Source: Marinobacterium sp. (lineage in GTDB: Bacteria; Pseudomonadota; Gammaproteobacteria; Pseudomonadales; Balneatricaceae). Taken from it: DNA of 64,000 nt. The translations under genes were made by a program, and so were the position numbers. Positions 48,632 through 58,151 of this stretch are shown in pieces. The stretch covers positions 62,001 through 126,000 of the forward strand of contig JAUWAC010000005.1 in the NCBI GenBank assembly GCA_030602245.1, read 5' to 3'. A model generated the notes under the pieces. It was given only the letters and a program-made list of their open reading frames with translations, ran no database searches and was not told the origin of the DNA. Numbering within the stretch: the stretch's first letter is position 1; the number at the start of each line of letters is the position of its first letter.

Positions 48632-49342
48632 ATGTATAACCAGCTGGAATTCAGGTCAGGGCAGGAACTGGTCGAGCAGTATGCACCGCTGGTCAAGCGG
48701 ATCGCACGCCACCTGATGGCAAGGCTGCCGGCCAATGTGGTACTGGATGACCTGATCCAGGCCGGGATGCTGGGTCTGCTCGAAGCTATGAGCAAATATG
48801 ATCCCGGCAAGGGCGCCAGCTTCGAGACCTACGCCGGCATTCGCATTCGCGGCGCCATCATCGACGAGGTGCGTCGAGGTGACTGGACGCCCCGCTCCGT
48901 GCATCGCAACGCCCGCCGTGTCAGTGAAGCGATTGCTGCCGTTGAGGGGCGCACGGGACGCGATGCCAGTGATTCCGATGTGGCGGCAGAACTGGGTGTG
49001 AGCATTGATACGTATCACTCACTGCTGCAGGATTCCGCTGAAAGCCGGCTGTTCAGCCTTGACGAGCTGACCGAGTCCGGTGAAGACTCGGCCGGAGAGC
49101 AGTTTGCCGGCGCCGATCCAAGTCCGGCGCAGATGATTCAGGACGGTGCCTTCAAGGCGGCGCTGGCCAGGGCGATTGAAGGATTGCCGGAGCGCGAGAA
49201 ACTGGTACTGGCGCTCTACTATGATGAAGAGCTCAATCTCAAGGAGATCGGGCAGGTGCTCGGGGTGACCGAGTCACGGGTCAGTCAGATCCACAGCCAG
49301 GCTGCGGCGCGTCTTCGGGCTCGCCTGCGGGACTGGCAATGA
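48632..49342 (+). CDS. fliA: Flagellar sigma factor FliA (sigma-28)
   Basis: 236 aa RNA polymerase sigma factor for late flagellar genes. Region 2 has LVKRIARHLMARLPANVVLD-DLIQAGMLGLLEAM, and FETYAGIRIRGAIIDEVRRG follows. Region 4 has LPEREKLVLALYYDEELNLK and a helix-turn-helix EIGQVLGVTESRVSQIHSQA. FlgM (8563) is its inhibitor, and the FliA-type sites before flgM, flgK and fliC are its likely targets here. A perfect 9-bp stem with a 2-base loop (TGAGAAGCC...GGCTTCTCA) overlaps the stop codon. Confidence 0.97.
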   Translation: MYNQLEFRSGQELVEQYAPLVKRIARHLMARLPANVVLDDLIQAGMLGLLEAMSKYDPGKGASFETYAGIRIRGAIIDEVRRGDWTPRSVHRNARRVSEAIAAVEGRTGRDASDSDVAAELGVSIDTYHSLLQDSAESRLFSLDELTESGEDSAGEQFAGADPSPAQMIQDGAFKAALARAIEGLPEREKLVLALYYDEELNLKEIGQVLGVTESRVSQIHSQAAARLRARLRDWQ

Positions 49343-49398
49343 GAAGCCACGGCTTCTCAGGCGCTAATGAGTAGTGTTAATAACCGGGGGAACCTGTC

Positions 49399-49785
49399 TT
49401 GAAGAAAGACATCAAGATTCTCGTCGTCGATGACTTCTCGACGATGAGACGCATCATCAAGAACCTGTTGCGTGATCTGGGGTTCACCAACGTGGATGAG
49501 GCCGATGACGGCAAGACCGCATTGCCGATTCTGAAGCAGGGGCGGATCGACTTCCTGATCACGGACTGGAACATGCCCGGCATGACCGGCATCGACCTGA
49601 TCCGCGAGGTGCGCGCCGACCCGAATCTGGCCCATATTCCGGTACTGATGGTGACGGCGGAAGCCAAGCGTGAACAGATCATCGCCGCTGCCCAGGCAGG
49701 TGTTAACGGCTATGTCGTCAAACCGTTCACGGCGGCTGTGCTGAAAGAAAAGATCGACAAGATCTTTGAGCGCCTGCAGGACTAA
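49399..49785 (+). CDS. cheY: Chemotaxis response regulator CheY
   Basis: 128 aa single-domain receiver that binds the FliM switch when phosphorylated by CheA. It has acidic pair D11-D12, phosphoacceptor D56 ([12 protein letters not shown]), T in VTAEAK, and K in VVKPFT. It starts at a TTG ([12 protein letters not shown]), with GGGGGA upstream at good spacing; no in-frame ATG lies early enough. It is followed by cheZ. Confidence 0.97.
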   Translation: MKKDIKILVVDDFSTMRRIIKNLLRDLGFTNVDEADDGKTALPILKQGRIDFLITDWNMPGMTGIDLIREVRADPNLAHIPVLMVTAEAKREQIIAAAQAGVNGYVVKPFTAAVLKEKIDKIFERLQD

Positions 49786-49805
49786 GTAGAGCTGAGGAGC
49801 GCTTG

Positions 49806-50630
49806 ATGGCAGAGAAGGATATAGCGGTCGATCTCGACGGACTGGAAGACCTGCTCAAACAGAAAGCCCAGGAGCTGGTTGCTGCGCTGGAAGCCGGTGA
49901 GCTGCCGCGCGCGATCGAACTGATCAATCAGCTTCAGACCGCACGCCATGAGGTGTTCTACAACGAAGTGGGGCATTTGACCCGCGGCCTGCATGAGGCG
50001 ATCAAATCATTTTCCACCGATGTGGGCGGCCAGCTCGGTGACAAGAAGGAAAGCGGCGGCGAGGCGATGAGCGATGCCTCAGACCGTCTTTCCTATGTGA
50101 TCGAGCTGACCGAAGAAACCGCCCACAAGACGATGGACCGGGTCGACCAGTCGCTGAGTCTGGTCGACCGTCTCGATACGCAGAGCAGCCGCTTCCGCGA
50201 CCTGCTGCTGCTTGTCGGTCAGCTCGAAGGTGAGTTCGAGGCGCTCAACGGTGTCTATGATCGGACCTGTACGCTGAAGGACGAGTCCGAGAAAACGATC
50301 GAAGAACTGCGCACGGCGCTGACCGATATTCTCGTTTCCCAGGGGTTTCAGGACATCACCGGCCAGCTGATCCGCCGCGTGATCACGCTGCTGACCCAGG
50401 TGGAAGGTCAGCTGGTGAAGCTGATGGACATGGCCTCCAAGGTCGAGCGTCTGAGCGGCATCGAGAGCTCGGTGCTGGATGACACGGACACGGCTGGCGC
50501 CGACGAAAGCCGCAAAACAGCAAAAAAAGAAGAGGTTCAGGCCGAAGGTCCCCAGATCCGCCGGGACGGCAGCAGCACCGCCTGTGATCAGGACGATGTT
50601 GACGAGTTGCTTTCGAGCCTTGGGTTTTGA
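49806..50630 (+). CDS. cheZ: CheY phosphatase CheZ
   Basis: 274 aa helical protein that speeds dephosphorylation of CheY-P. The catalytic motif FQDITGQ (181-187) supplies D183 and Q187, the spacing of E. coli D143/Q147. The C-terminal peptide DVDELLSSLGF is the CheY-docking sequence. ATG at 49806 after GAGGAGC; a TTG one codon before is ignored. It lies between cheY and cheA. Confidence 0.96.
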   Translation: MAEKDIAVDLDGLEDLLKQKAQELVAALEAGELPRAIELINQLQTARHEVFYNEVGHLTRGLHEAIKSFSTDVGGQLGDKKESGGEAMSDASDRLSYVIELTEETAHKTMDRVDQSLSLVDRLDTQSSRFRDLLLLVGQLEGEFEALNGVYDRTCTLKDESEKTIEELRTALTDILVSQGFQDITGQLIRRVITLLTQVEGQLVKLMDMASKVERLSGIESSVLDDTDTAGADESRKTAKKEEVQAEGPQIRRDGSSTACDQDDVDELLSSLGF

Positions 50631-50643
50631 TTAGGAGCGCCCT

Positions 50644-52770
50644 ATGAGTTTCGATGTCGATCAGGAAATTCTCGAAGACTTTCTTGTCGAAGCGGGGGAG
50701 ATACTCGAGCAGCTGTCCGAGCAGCTCGTGGACCTGGAGCAGCGGCCCGATGACCGGGATCTGCTGAACGCGATCTTCCGTGGCTTCCATACCGTCAAGG
50801 GCGGCGCCGGCTTCCTGCAGCTCGAAGCGATGGTCGAATGCTGTCACAAGGCGGAAAACCTGTTTGACCAGCTGCGCAACGGCGAGCTGGTTGTCACGTC
50901 CGACCTGATGGACGTGGTGCTGCAGGCACTGGATGCGGTCAACAACATGTTTGAATCGGTGCGCAACGGCATTGAGCCGGAACACGCGCCCGACGCACTG
51001 CTGCAGCGCCTGATCGATTTTGCCGAAGGGCGCGGCGGTGCCGTACCCGGCCCCGGCGCGTCTGCACCGGCACCCGCCCCAGCACCTGCCGCTGAGCCGG
51101 CGCCGGAACCCGAGCCGCTGCCGAGCAACCCCAATACGCCGAATGACGATTTCGAGTCGCTGCTCGGTGATCTCGCCGGCGCCTCTCAGAGTGCAGCCGA
51201 CACCGGCGGCGACACGGGGGGCGATTCCGATCTGATCACCGAGGACGAGTTCGAAGCCCTGCTGGATGACCTGCACGGTCCGGGCGGTGCGCCCGGTGCC
51301 GAGAAAAAAGCGCCCGCCAGCGCGGCTCCGGCTCCGGCTGCGGTGGAGTCTTCCGGTGGCGGCGATGATCTGATCACCGACGACGAATTCGAGGATTTGC
51401 TCGATCAGCTGCAGTCCGAGGGGCGTGGGGCATTTGCTCATACGCAGCCGGCCGCGAAGCCGGCGGCGGCTCAACCGTCCCAACCGGTCGCAGCGCCCAC
51501 CCCAGCGCCAGCACCGGAGCCGGCCCAACCGGCCGCGCCGGCCGTATCAGCCAGCGCGCCAGCCAGTGGCGCGGCGCGCGGCGCGGCGGCACAGAAGCCG
51601 GCACCCGAGTCCAACGTGCGCGTCGATACCCGCCTGCTCGACAAGATCATGAACATGGTCGGCGAACTGGTGCTGGTGCGTAACCGACTGGTGCGTCTGG
51701 GCGTGACCCATGAAGACGAGGAGATGGGCAAGGCGCTCGGGACTCTCGATATGGTCACCGCTGACCTGCAGACGTCGGTCATGAAGACCCGCATGCAGCC
51801 GGTCAAGAAAGTATTCGGTCGTTTCCCACGCCTGATCCGCGACCTGTCACGCAACCTCAAGAAAGAGGTGCGTCTGGAGCTGCGCGGTGAAGAAACCGAT
51901 CTCGACAAGAACCTGGTCGAGGCGCTGGCGGATCCGTTGATCCACCTCGTGCGTAACGCGGTTGACCACGGTATCGAAGCGCCGGAAGAGCGTGCCAAAG
52001 CCGGTAAGCCGCGCGAAGGTCACGTGCTGCTCTCTGCCGAGCAGGAAGGCGACCACATCCTGCTGATCATTCAGGATGACGGGGCCGGCATGGATCCGGA
52101 AAAGCTGCGTTCGCTGGCCGTGAAGCGCGGCATGCTGGATGCCGAGTCCGCGCGCCGGCTCACCGATCAGGAGTGTTTCAACCTGATCTTCCAGGCCGGT
52201 TTCTCGACCAAGACCGAGGTGTCCGATGTGTCCGGTCGCGGTGTCGGCATGGATGTGGTCAAGACCAAGATCACCCAGCTCAACGGTACGTTGAGTATCG
52301 ACTCGGTGATCGGTCAGGGAACCCGCATCGCGATTCAGGTGCCGCTGACGCTGGCGATCATGCCGACGCTGATGGTCATTCTCGAGGGGCAGGCGTTCGC
52401 GCTGCCGCTGGTCAACGTCAACGAAATTTTCAACCTGGATCTGACCAAGACCAATATCGTCGATGGTCAGCAGGCGATTATCGTCCGCGATCAGGCCCTG
52501 CCGCTGTTCCACCTCAAGCGCTGGCTGGTCAACGGACAGGAGAGTGCACCGCTGCCCGAGCAGGGCCACGTGGTCATCGTCACCGTGGGTACCACCCGCG
52601 TCGGCTTCGTGGTCGACCAGCTGGTGGGGCAGGAAGAGGTGGTCATCAAGCCGCTCGGCACCATCCTGCACGGCACTCCGGGGCTGTCCGGCGCGACCAT
52701 CACCGGCGACGGTCGTATCGCGCTGATCATCGATATCCCGAACCTGCTCAAGCACTATGCGCAGACCTGA
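50644..52770 (+). CDS. cheA: Chemotaxis histidine kinase CheA
   Basis: 708 aa. The P1 domain (1-110) has the phosphorylated H49 in [13 protein letters not shown]. Instead of a folded CheY-binding P2 there is a Pro/Ala-rich linker (about 125-320) carrying three acidic peptides at 168-177, 198-212 and 244-256 ([38 protein letters not shown]). Then come P3 dimerisation (about 320-385), P4 ATPase ([26 protein letters not shown]) and P5 CheW-like (about 570-708). It lies between cheZ and cheB. Confidence 0.97.
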   Translation: MSFDVDQEILEDFLVEAGEILEQLSEQLVDLEQRPDDRDLLNAIFRGFHTVKGGAGFLQLEAMVECCHKAENLFDQLRNGELVVTSDLMDVVLQALDAVNNMFESVRNGIEPEHAPDALLQRLIDFAEGRGGAVPGPGASAPAPAPAPAAEPAPEPEPLPSNPNTPNDDFESLLGDLAGASQSAADTGGDTGGDSDLITEDEFEALLDDLHGPGGAPGAEKKAPASAAPAPAAVESSGGGDDLITDDEFEDLLDQLQSEGRGAFAHTQPAAKPAAAQPSQPVAAPTPAPAPEPAQPAAPAVSASAPASGAARGAAAQKPAPESNVRVDTRLLDKIMNMVGELVLVRNRLVRLGVTHEDEEMGKALGTLDMVTADLQTSVMKTRMQPVKKVFGRFPRLIRDLSRNLKKEVRLELRGEETDLDKNLVEALADPLIHLVRNAVDHGIEAPEERAKAGKPREGHVLLSAEQEGDHILLIIQDDGAGMDPEKLRSLAVKRGMLDAESARRLTDQECFNLIFQAGFSTKTEVSDVSGRGVGMDVVKTKITQLNGTLSIDSVIGQGTRIAIQVPLTLAIMPTLMVILEGQAFALPLVNVNEIFNLDLTKTNIVDGQQAIIVRDQALPLFHLKRWLVNGQESAPLPEQGHVVIVTVGTTRVGFVVDQLVGQEEVVIKPLGTILHGTPGLSGATITGDGRIALIIDIPNLLKHYAQT

Positions 52771-52803
52771 GCGGGCAGGCCGTGACACGACCGGAGGGCG
52801 TGC

Positions 52804-54069
52804 ATGACGATTCGGGTGCTGATCGTCGACGACTCCGGTTTTTTCCGCCATCGTATCGAAGAGATCCTGCGCGACGACAAGCGCATCGAGGTGGTCGGCA
52901 GCGCCGTTAACGGCCGCGAAGCGGTCGAGAAGGCGCGCGCGCTCAAGCCGGATGTGATCACGATGGACGTGGAGATGCCGCAGCTGAACGGCATCGATGC
53001 CGTGCGCATCATCATGCGCGAGTGCCCGACCAACGTGCTGATGCTGTCATCGCTGACCCACGAGGGCGCGCGAATCACGCTGGAAGCGCTCGATGCCGGC
53101 GCGGCCGATTACCTGCCCAAGGATATCCGTGCCTGGATGGACAAGAGCCTGTCGATTCGCACCCAGCTGATCGACCGCATTCTTGCCCTGGGCGCCTCAC
53201 GCCGTTTCCGTTCCGGTTCCGTGTTCGAACAGCGCCATCCGCGCTCGCGTGCCACCACCAGCTCCACGATGGTGTTCCGACCGGATGAGCCGCCGCGCCG
53301 CGAACGCCCGACGCCGTCAGCGCGTGGGGTGGGTGAACGGGCCGGCCGTGACAGCACTCGCCCGCTGCGCGCAACGGCGCCGGAGCCGGTGGCGCGTGCC
53401 CGCACCGAGGCGCCGGCCTCGCCGGCACTGCGGCCGCGCGCCTCGGCAACGGAGAGCGATGTCCGCACCAGCACGCCGAGCAAGGTCGTCTTCCCGGACT
53501 GCCGTATCGTCGTGATCGGCACGTCCACCGGCGGCCCGGCCGCGCTGCAGCGCATTCTGACGCAGATTCCGGCTGATTTTCCCTACCCGATGCTGCTGGT
53601 TCAGCACATGCCGAAAACCTTTACCCAGGTGTTCGCCGAGCGACTCAACCAGCAGTGCAAAATCGCGGTCAAGGAAGCGGAGGATGGCGATCGCCTGAAG
53701 CCGGGGCTCGCGCTGTTGGCGCCGGGCGGATTGCAGATGATGATCGACCCGCGGCAGTCCGACCGCGTGCGCGTGCTCGAAGGCGACACCAAACTGACCT
53801 ACAAGCCGAGCGTGGATGTGACCTACGCCTCGGCGGCGCGCACCTACGGTGCCAAGGTACTGGCGCTGATTCTGACCGGCATGGGCGCCGACGGCTGCGA
53901 CGGTGCCCGTCTGCTCAAGCGCGAAGGCGCCACGATCTGGGCGCAAAACCGGGACAGCTGCACCATCTACGGCATGCCGCAGGCCGTGGTCAATGCCGGT
54001 CTTGCCGATGAAGTGCTGGATCTTGAGGACATTGGCCCGCTGCTGGCAAAACAGCGGAGGCGCGGCTGA
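52804..54069 (+). CDS. cheB: Chemotaxis methylesterase CheB
   Basis: 421 aa receptor demethylase/deamidase. The receiver (1-120) has D9-D10 and phosphoacceptor D55 ([10 protein letters not shown]). A long Arg/Pro/Ala-rich linker (about 135-225) precedes the esterase domain with catalytic S241 ([10 protein letters not shown]), H268 ([10 protein letters not shown]) and D363 ([10 protein letters not shown]). The linker is longer than in E. coli CheB (349 aa), as in pseudomonads. The stop codon overlaps the motC start (TGATG). Confidence 0.97.
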   Translation: MTIRVLIVDDSGFFRHRIEEILRDDKRIEVVGSAVNGREAVEKARALKPDVITMDVEMPQLNGIDAVRIIMRECPTNVLMLSSLTHEGARITLEALDAGAADYLPKDIRAWMDKSLSIRTQLIDRILALGASRRFRSGSVFEQRHPRSRATTSSTMVFRPDEPPRRERPTPSARGVGERAGRDSTRPLRATAPEPVARARTEAPASPALRPRASATESDVRTSTPSKVVFPDCRIVVIGTSTGGPAALQRILTQIPADFPYPMLLVQHMPKTFTQVFAERLNQQCKIAVKEAEDGDRLKPGLALLAPGGLQMMIDPRQSDRVRVLEGDTKLTYKPSVDVTYASAARTYGAKVLALILTGMGADGCDGARLLKREGATIWAQNRDSCTIYGMPQAVVNAGLADEVLDLEDIGPLLAKQRRRG

Positions 54070-54830
54070 TGTTCGGCGTGCTCGGTATTCTGTTGGCGCT
54101 GACTGCCCTGATCGGTGGCAATTACATCGGCGGCGGCGAACTGTCCGAACTCTATAACCCGACCGCCGCGCTGATCGTGGTCGGCGGCACGCTGGCGGCG
54201 GCGGTGATTCAGGCGCCGCGGGAGGATTTTACCCGTGCCTGGCAGCTGTTCGGCTGGGCATTCCGACCGGAGCCGCCGGACTTCAACCGGGGGCTGGAGG
54301 CGTTGCGCGAATGGTGCCTGCTGGCGCGGCGCAAAGGTCTGATTGCGCTGGAGCTTGAGGCGAGTCGTGAGCAGGACCCGTTTGTCGCCAGCGGTCTGCA
54401 GTTGCTGGCCGATGGCCGCCCGCCCGAAATGATTCGCTCGGTGCTGGAAGTGGAGTTGGTCGCACGTGAACAGCGGGATCTGCAGGCGGTTCGTGTCATC
54501 GAGAGCCTGGGCGGCTATGCGCCGACGCTCGGTATTATCGGTACCGTGCTGGGGCTTATTCAGGTCATGGCCAACCTGAGCGATCCGCAAACGCTTGGTC
54601 AGGGCATCGCGACGGCGTTTGTCTCAACCATCTACGGCGTTGCCGCGGCCAACCTGCTGCTGATTCCGACGGCGAACAAGATCAAGCGTCTGGTTCAGGG
54701 ACGTGCGCAGTACCACGAGATGCTGATGGAGGGGCTGGTCTATGTTGCCGAAGGGCAGAATCCGGAGGTGATTCGCCAGCGTCTGCACGGATATCTGGAG
54801 ACGGGTCATGCCGCGGCGAAGACCCCCTGA
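54069..54830 (+). CDS. motC: Flagellar motor stator protein MotC (MotA/PomA family)
   Basis: 253 aa inner-membrane stator subunit with four predicted helices: two near the N terminus (FGVLGILLALTALIGGNYIG, PTAALIVVGGTLAAAVI) and two at about 150-200 (YAPTLGIIGTVLGLIQVMAN, AFVSTIYGVAAANLLLIPTA). The cytoplasmic loop contacts FliG. It lies in the Pseudomonas order cheB-motC-motD-parA and overlaps motD by 23 bases. Confidence 0.93.
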   Translation: MFGVLGILLALTALIGGNYIGGGELSELYNPTAALIVVGGTLAAAVIQAPREDFTRAWQLFGWAFRPEPPDFNRGLEALREWCLLARRKGLIALELEASREQDPFVASGLQLLADGRPPEMIRSVLEVELVAREQRDLQAVRVIESLGGYAPTLGIIGTVLGLIQVMANLSDPQTLGQGIATAFVSTIYGVAAANLLLIPTANKIKRLVQGRAQYHEMLMEGLVYVAEGQNPEVIRQRLHGYLETGHAAAKTP

Positions 54831-55722
54831 GCCGGATGCGCCGCTCGATCGCTGGGTGTTGTCCTGGGCTGACTTCCTGACGCTGCTGTTCGCACTGTTC
54901 GTAGTGCTGTATGCGATCTCCTCGATCAATGAAGAGAAATACAAATCGATGTCGGAGGCGCTGTCGCAGGTGTTTTCCGGCCCCGGCGGCCCAAAAGGCG
55001 CCAATCCCGCACTTGAAGGTGGCAGCGGTTTTCTCGAAGGGGGCGAGAGCCTGAGCGATGAGCCGGCGGTGCTGGTGGTGCCGGCGGATGTTGAGGAAAC
55101 GCAGCAGCTGCAAGGGCTGCGCGCGCAGTTTGAGACCGACTTCAGCGACCAGATTCAGGCCGGTGAGGTGGAAGTCAGCGGCACTGACCTCTGGTTCGCG
55201 ATCGAGCTGCGCTCAAGCCTTCTGTTCGAGAGCGGGGGCGCGGTGCCGGCGATCGCTGCTGATGCGATTCTCGCGCAGGTTGCCGACCGGCTGAAAGGGC
55301 TGGATAACCCGATCCATGTCGAGGGGTTTACCGATAACGAGCCGATCGCCACCGAGCAGTATCCCTCCAACTGGGAGCTCTCAGCCGCGCGGGCAGCCGC
55401 CGTGGTACGCTTGCTGGCGATGAATGGTGTCGATCCGCGACGGATGGCGGCCGTGGGCTACGGCGAGTACCAGCCGGCCTACAGCAACCGCACGGCGGAG
55501 GGGCGTCGGCTGAACCGGCGCATCGTCATCGTCGTGTCGCGCGATGAAAAAGTGCGCCGGGCGGTCAGCGCTTTTGGCAGCGATCAGGTCAGTGAGGATG
55601 CGGTTAACGCGATGCTGATCGAGCAGGGGCGGGAAGAGGACGCGCCGCCGACGCTGGAACAGGTTGAAACCGAGGATGGAATCCTGTTTCGACAGGCAAG
55701 GCCGGAACAACAACAGGAATAA
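54808..55722 (+). CDS. motD: Flagellar motor stator protein MotD (MotB family)
   Basis: 304 aa. One N-terminal membrane helix (about 18-40) carries the ion-channel aspartate D22 in SWADFLTLLFALFVVLYAIS. A Gly-rich plug/linker follows, and an OmpA-like peptidoglycan-binding domain (about 130-255) has IHVEGFTDNEPI and NWELSAARAAAVVRLL. With MotC it forms a stator; whether it uses H+ or Na+ cannot be told from this sequence. Confidence 0.94.
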   Translation: MPRRRPPEPDAPLDRWVLSWADFLTLLFALFVVLYAISSINEEKYKSMSEALSQVFSGPGGPKGANPALEGGSGFLEGGESLSDEPAVLVVPADVEETQQLQGLRAQFETDFSDQIQAGEVEVSGTDLWFAIELRSSLLFESGGAVPAIAADAILAQVADRLKGLDNPIHVEGFTDNEPIATEQYPSNWELSAARAAAVVRLLAMNGVDPRRMAAVGYGEYQPAYSNRTAEGRRLNRRIVIVVSRDEKVRRAVSAFGSDQVSEDAVNAMLIEQGREEDAPPTLEQVETEDGILFRQARPEQQQE

Positions 55723-55725
55723 GCT

Positions 55726-56506
55726 ATGCAGGTGTGGGCAGTTGCTAACCAGAAAGGGGGCGTCGGGAAAACGACGACCGTCGTGACGCTGGCCGGCCTT
55801 CTGGCCGAGATCGGATACCGGGTATTGCTGGTCGATCTGGATCCGCACGGATCCCTGACCAGTTACTTCCGTTACGATCCCGACGAGCTTGAGCACAGTG
55901 TCTACGACCTGTTCGAGCAGCTGCAGATCGATGAGTCCCGCACCCGCAACCTGATCGTACACACGAGCCACGAGGGGATCGATCTGATGCCCGCCGCCAC
56001 CGCGCTGGCGACACTGGAACGCCGCGCCGTTGGCAAGGAAGGGATGGGGTTGCAGGTTGCCAAGGCGCTGGCGACTCAGAAGCGACACTATGATTACGTG
56101 CTGATCGACAGTCCGCCGGTGCTCGGTGTGCTGATGGTCAACGCGCTGGCTGCCTGTAGCCATCTGCTGGTGCCGGTGCAGACCGAGTTTCTGGCACTCA
56201 AGGGGTTGCAGCGGATGATCCGGACCATTGAGATGGTCAACCGGGCGCGGCGTAACAAGCTGGAATACACCATCATCCCGACCTTCTACGACCGCCGTAC
56301 TCAGGCCTCCGTCAGCAGCCTGCGCGAACTGCATCACCTCTATGGCGAGCGCATCTCCAATGCGGTCGTGCCGGTGGATACCAAGTTCCGCAACGCCAGC
56401 CTCAAGGGGTTGGTGCCCTCGTCACTGGACGCCGGTAGCCGGGGCGTGCACGCCTATGCCAAACTGCTGCGAAATCTGCTCGAGCGGCGCAGACAGGGTA
56501 AAGTCG

Positions 56507-56514
<8 letters not shown>
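55726..56514 (+). CDS. ParA-like ATPase, chemosensory array positioning (ParC type)
   Basis: 262 aa with Walker [21 protein letters not shown] at residues 9-28, [13 protein letters not shown], and [17 protein letters not shown]. It is encoded between motD and a CheW-like protein, where Pseudomonas and Vibrio carry a ParA homologue (ParC in Vibrio) that places chemotaxis arrays at the pole. It lacks a ParB partner nearby, which argues against plasmid or chromosome partition. It overlaps the next gene by eight bases. Confidence 0.88.
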
Positions 56515-57414
<900 letters not shown>

Positions 57415-57418
<4 letters not shown>

Positions 57419-57834
57419 CAGAGCTGACCCTGACCCAGATAACCCTGCTGATTCTGACGCTGGTGGCGATCAGCTGTGCCGCCCTGTGCGGCTATCTGTT
57501 CGTGCGTGTCAAACGCCAGGAACGGCGCCACCAGGCGTTGATCAATGTGCTGCGCAACGAGATCCGGGCGATGACGAACGGCTCCATCGGCATGGGCAAC
57601 CGGCTGCTAGCGATCGAGCACAAGCTCAATATCACGGTGGAAAAACAGCAGGAGCTGGAGAACCGTGACCCGGGCGTGCTGGCCTACAATCAGGCGGCAC
57701 GCCTGATGGAGATGGGCGCCGATGTCGACGATCTGGTGCGCAGTTGCGGTATCGGTCGGCCGGAAGCGGAGCTGATGGCACTGCTGCACCGCGAGCTTCA
57801 CGCCGGCCCGGAGTCTCTGCCCCGGCGTCACTGA
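57415..57834 (+). CDS. DUF2802 family membrane protein
   Basis: 139 aa. One N-terminal membrane helix ([21 protein letters not shown], residues about 8-28) is followed by a coiled coil (about 30-85) and a short helical C-terminal segment with [20 protein letters not shown], a helix-turn-helix-like fold common to this family. GTG start, overlapping the ParP-like stop by GTGA. This family sits at the end of the che2-mot-par cluster in pseudomonads. The function is not established. Confidence 0.85.
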
Positions 57835-58151
57835 GTCGGTGCTTGCAGCGCCGACTTCAGCTTCTCCTCCACCTCGTTTTTGGGCTTCAGGCCGTAGGCA
57901 AACGCAATCACTTCGGCGATGGCGCGATAGAGCGATTCGGGAATTTCATCACCCAGCTCAAGCCGGATCAGCACCTCAAGCAGTTCCGGGCTTTCGTACA
58001 CATGCACGTTGTGCTCGCGCGCCAGTGCGAGGATCTGCTCGGCAATCAGTCCTTCGCCCTTGGCGGTGACGCGCGGCGCCTGTCCTGTTTCAGGGTCGTA
58101 CTGGAGCGCGACCGCGCGACTGCGCAGCTCCGGGCTGTTGTCATCACTCAT
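57828..58151 (-). CDS. FlhB C-terminal-domain-like protein
   Basis: 107 aa soluble protein resembling the cytoplasmic C-terminal part of FlhB/YscU (RSRAVALQYDPETGQAPRVT, IPESLYRAIAEVIAFAYGLK). It lacks membrane helices and starts just after where the NPTH autocleavage motif would be, so it corresponds to the cleaved FlhB fragment alone. It overlaps the fliK-like stop by four bases and the DUF2802 stop by seven. It may modulate export specificity together with the FliK-like protein. Confidence 0.85.
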   Translation of the reverse strand: MSDDNSPELRSRAVALQYDPETGQAPRVTAKGEGLIAEQILALAREHNVHVYESPELLEVLIRLELGDEIPESLYRAIAEVIAFAYGLKPKNEVEEKLKSALQAPTQ

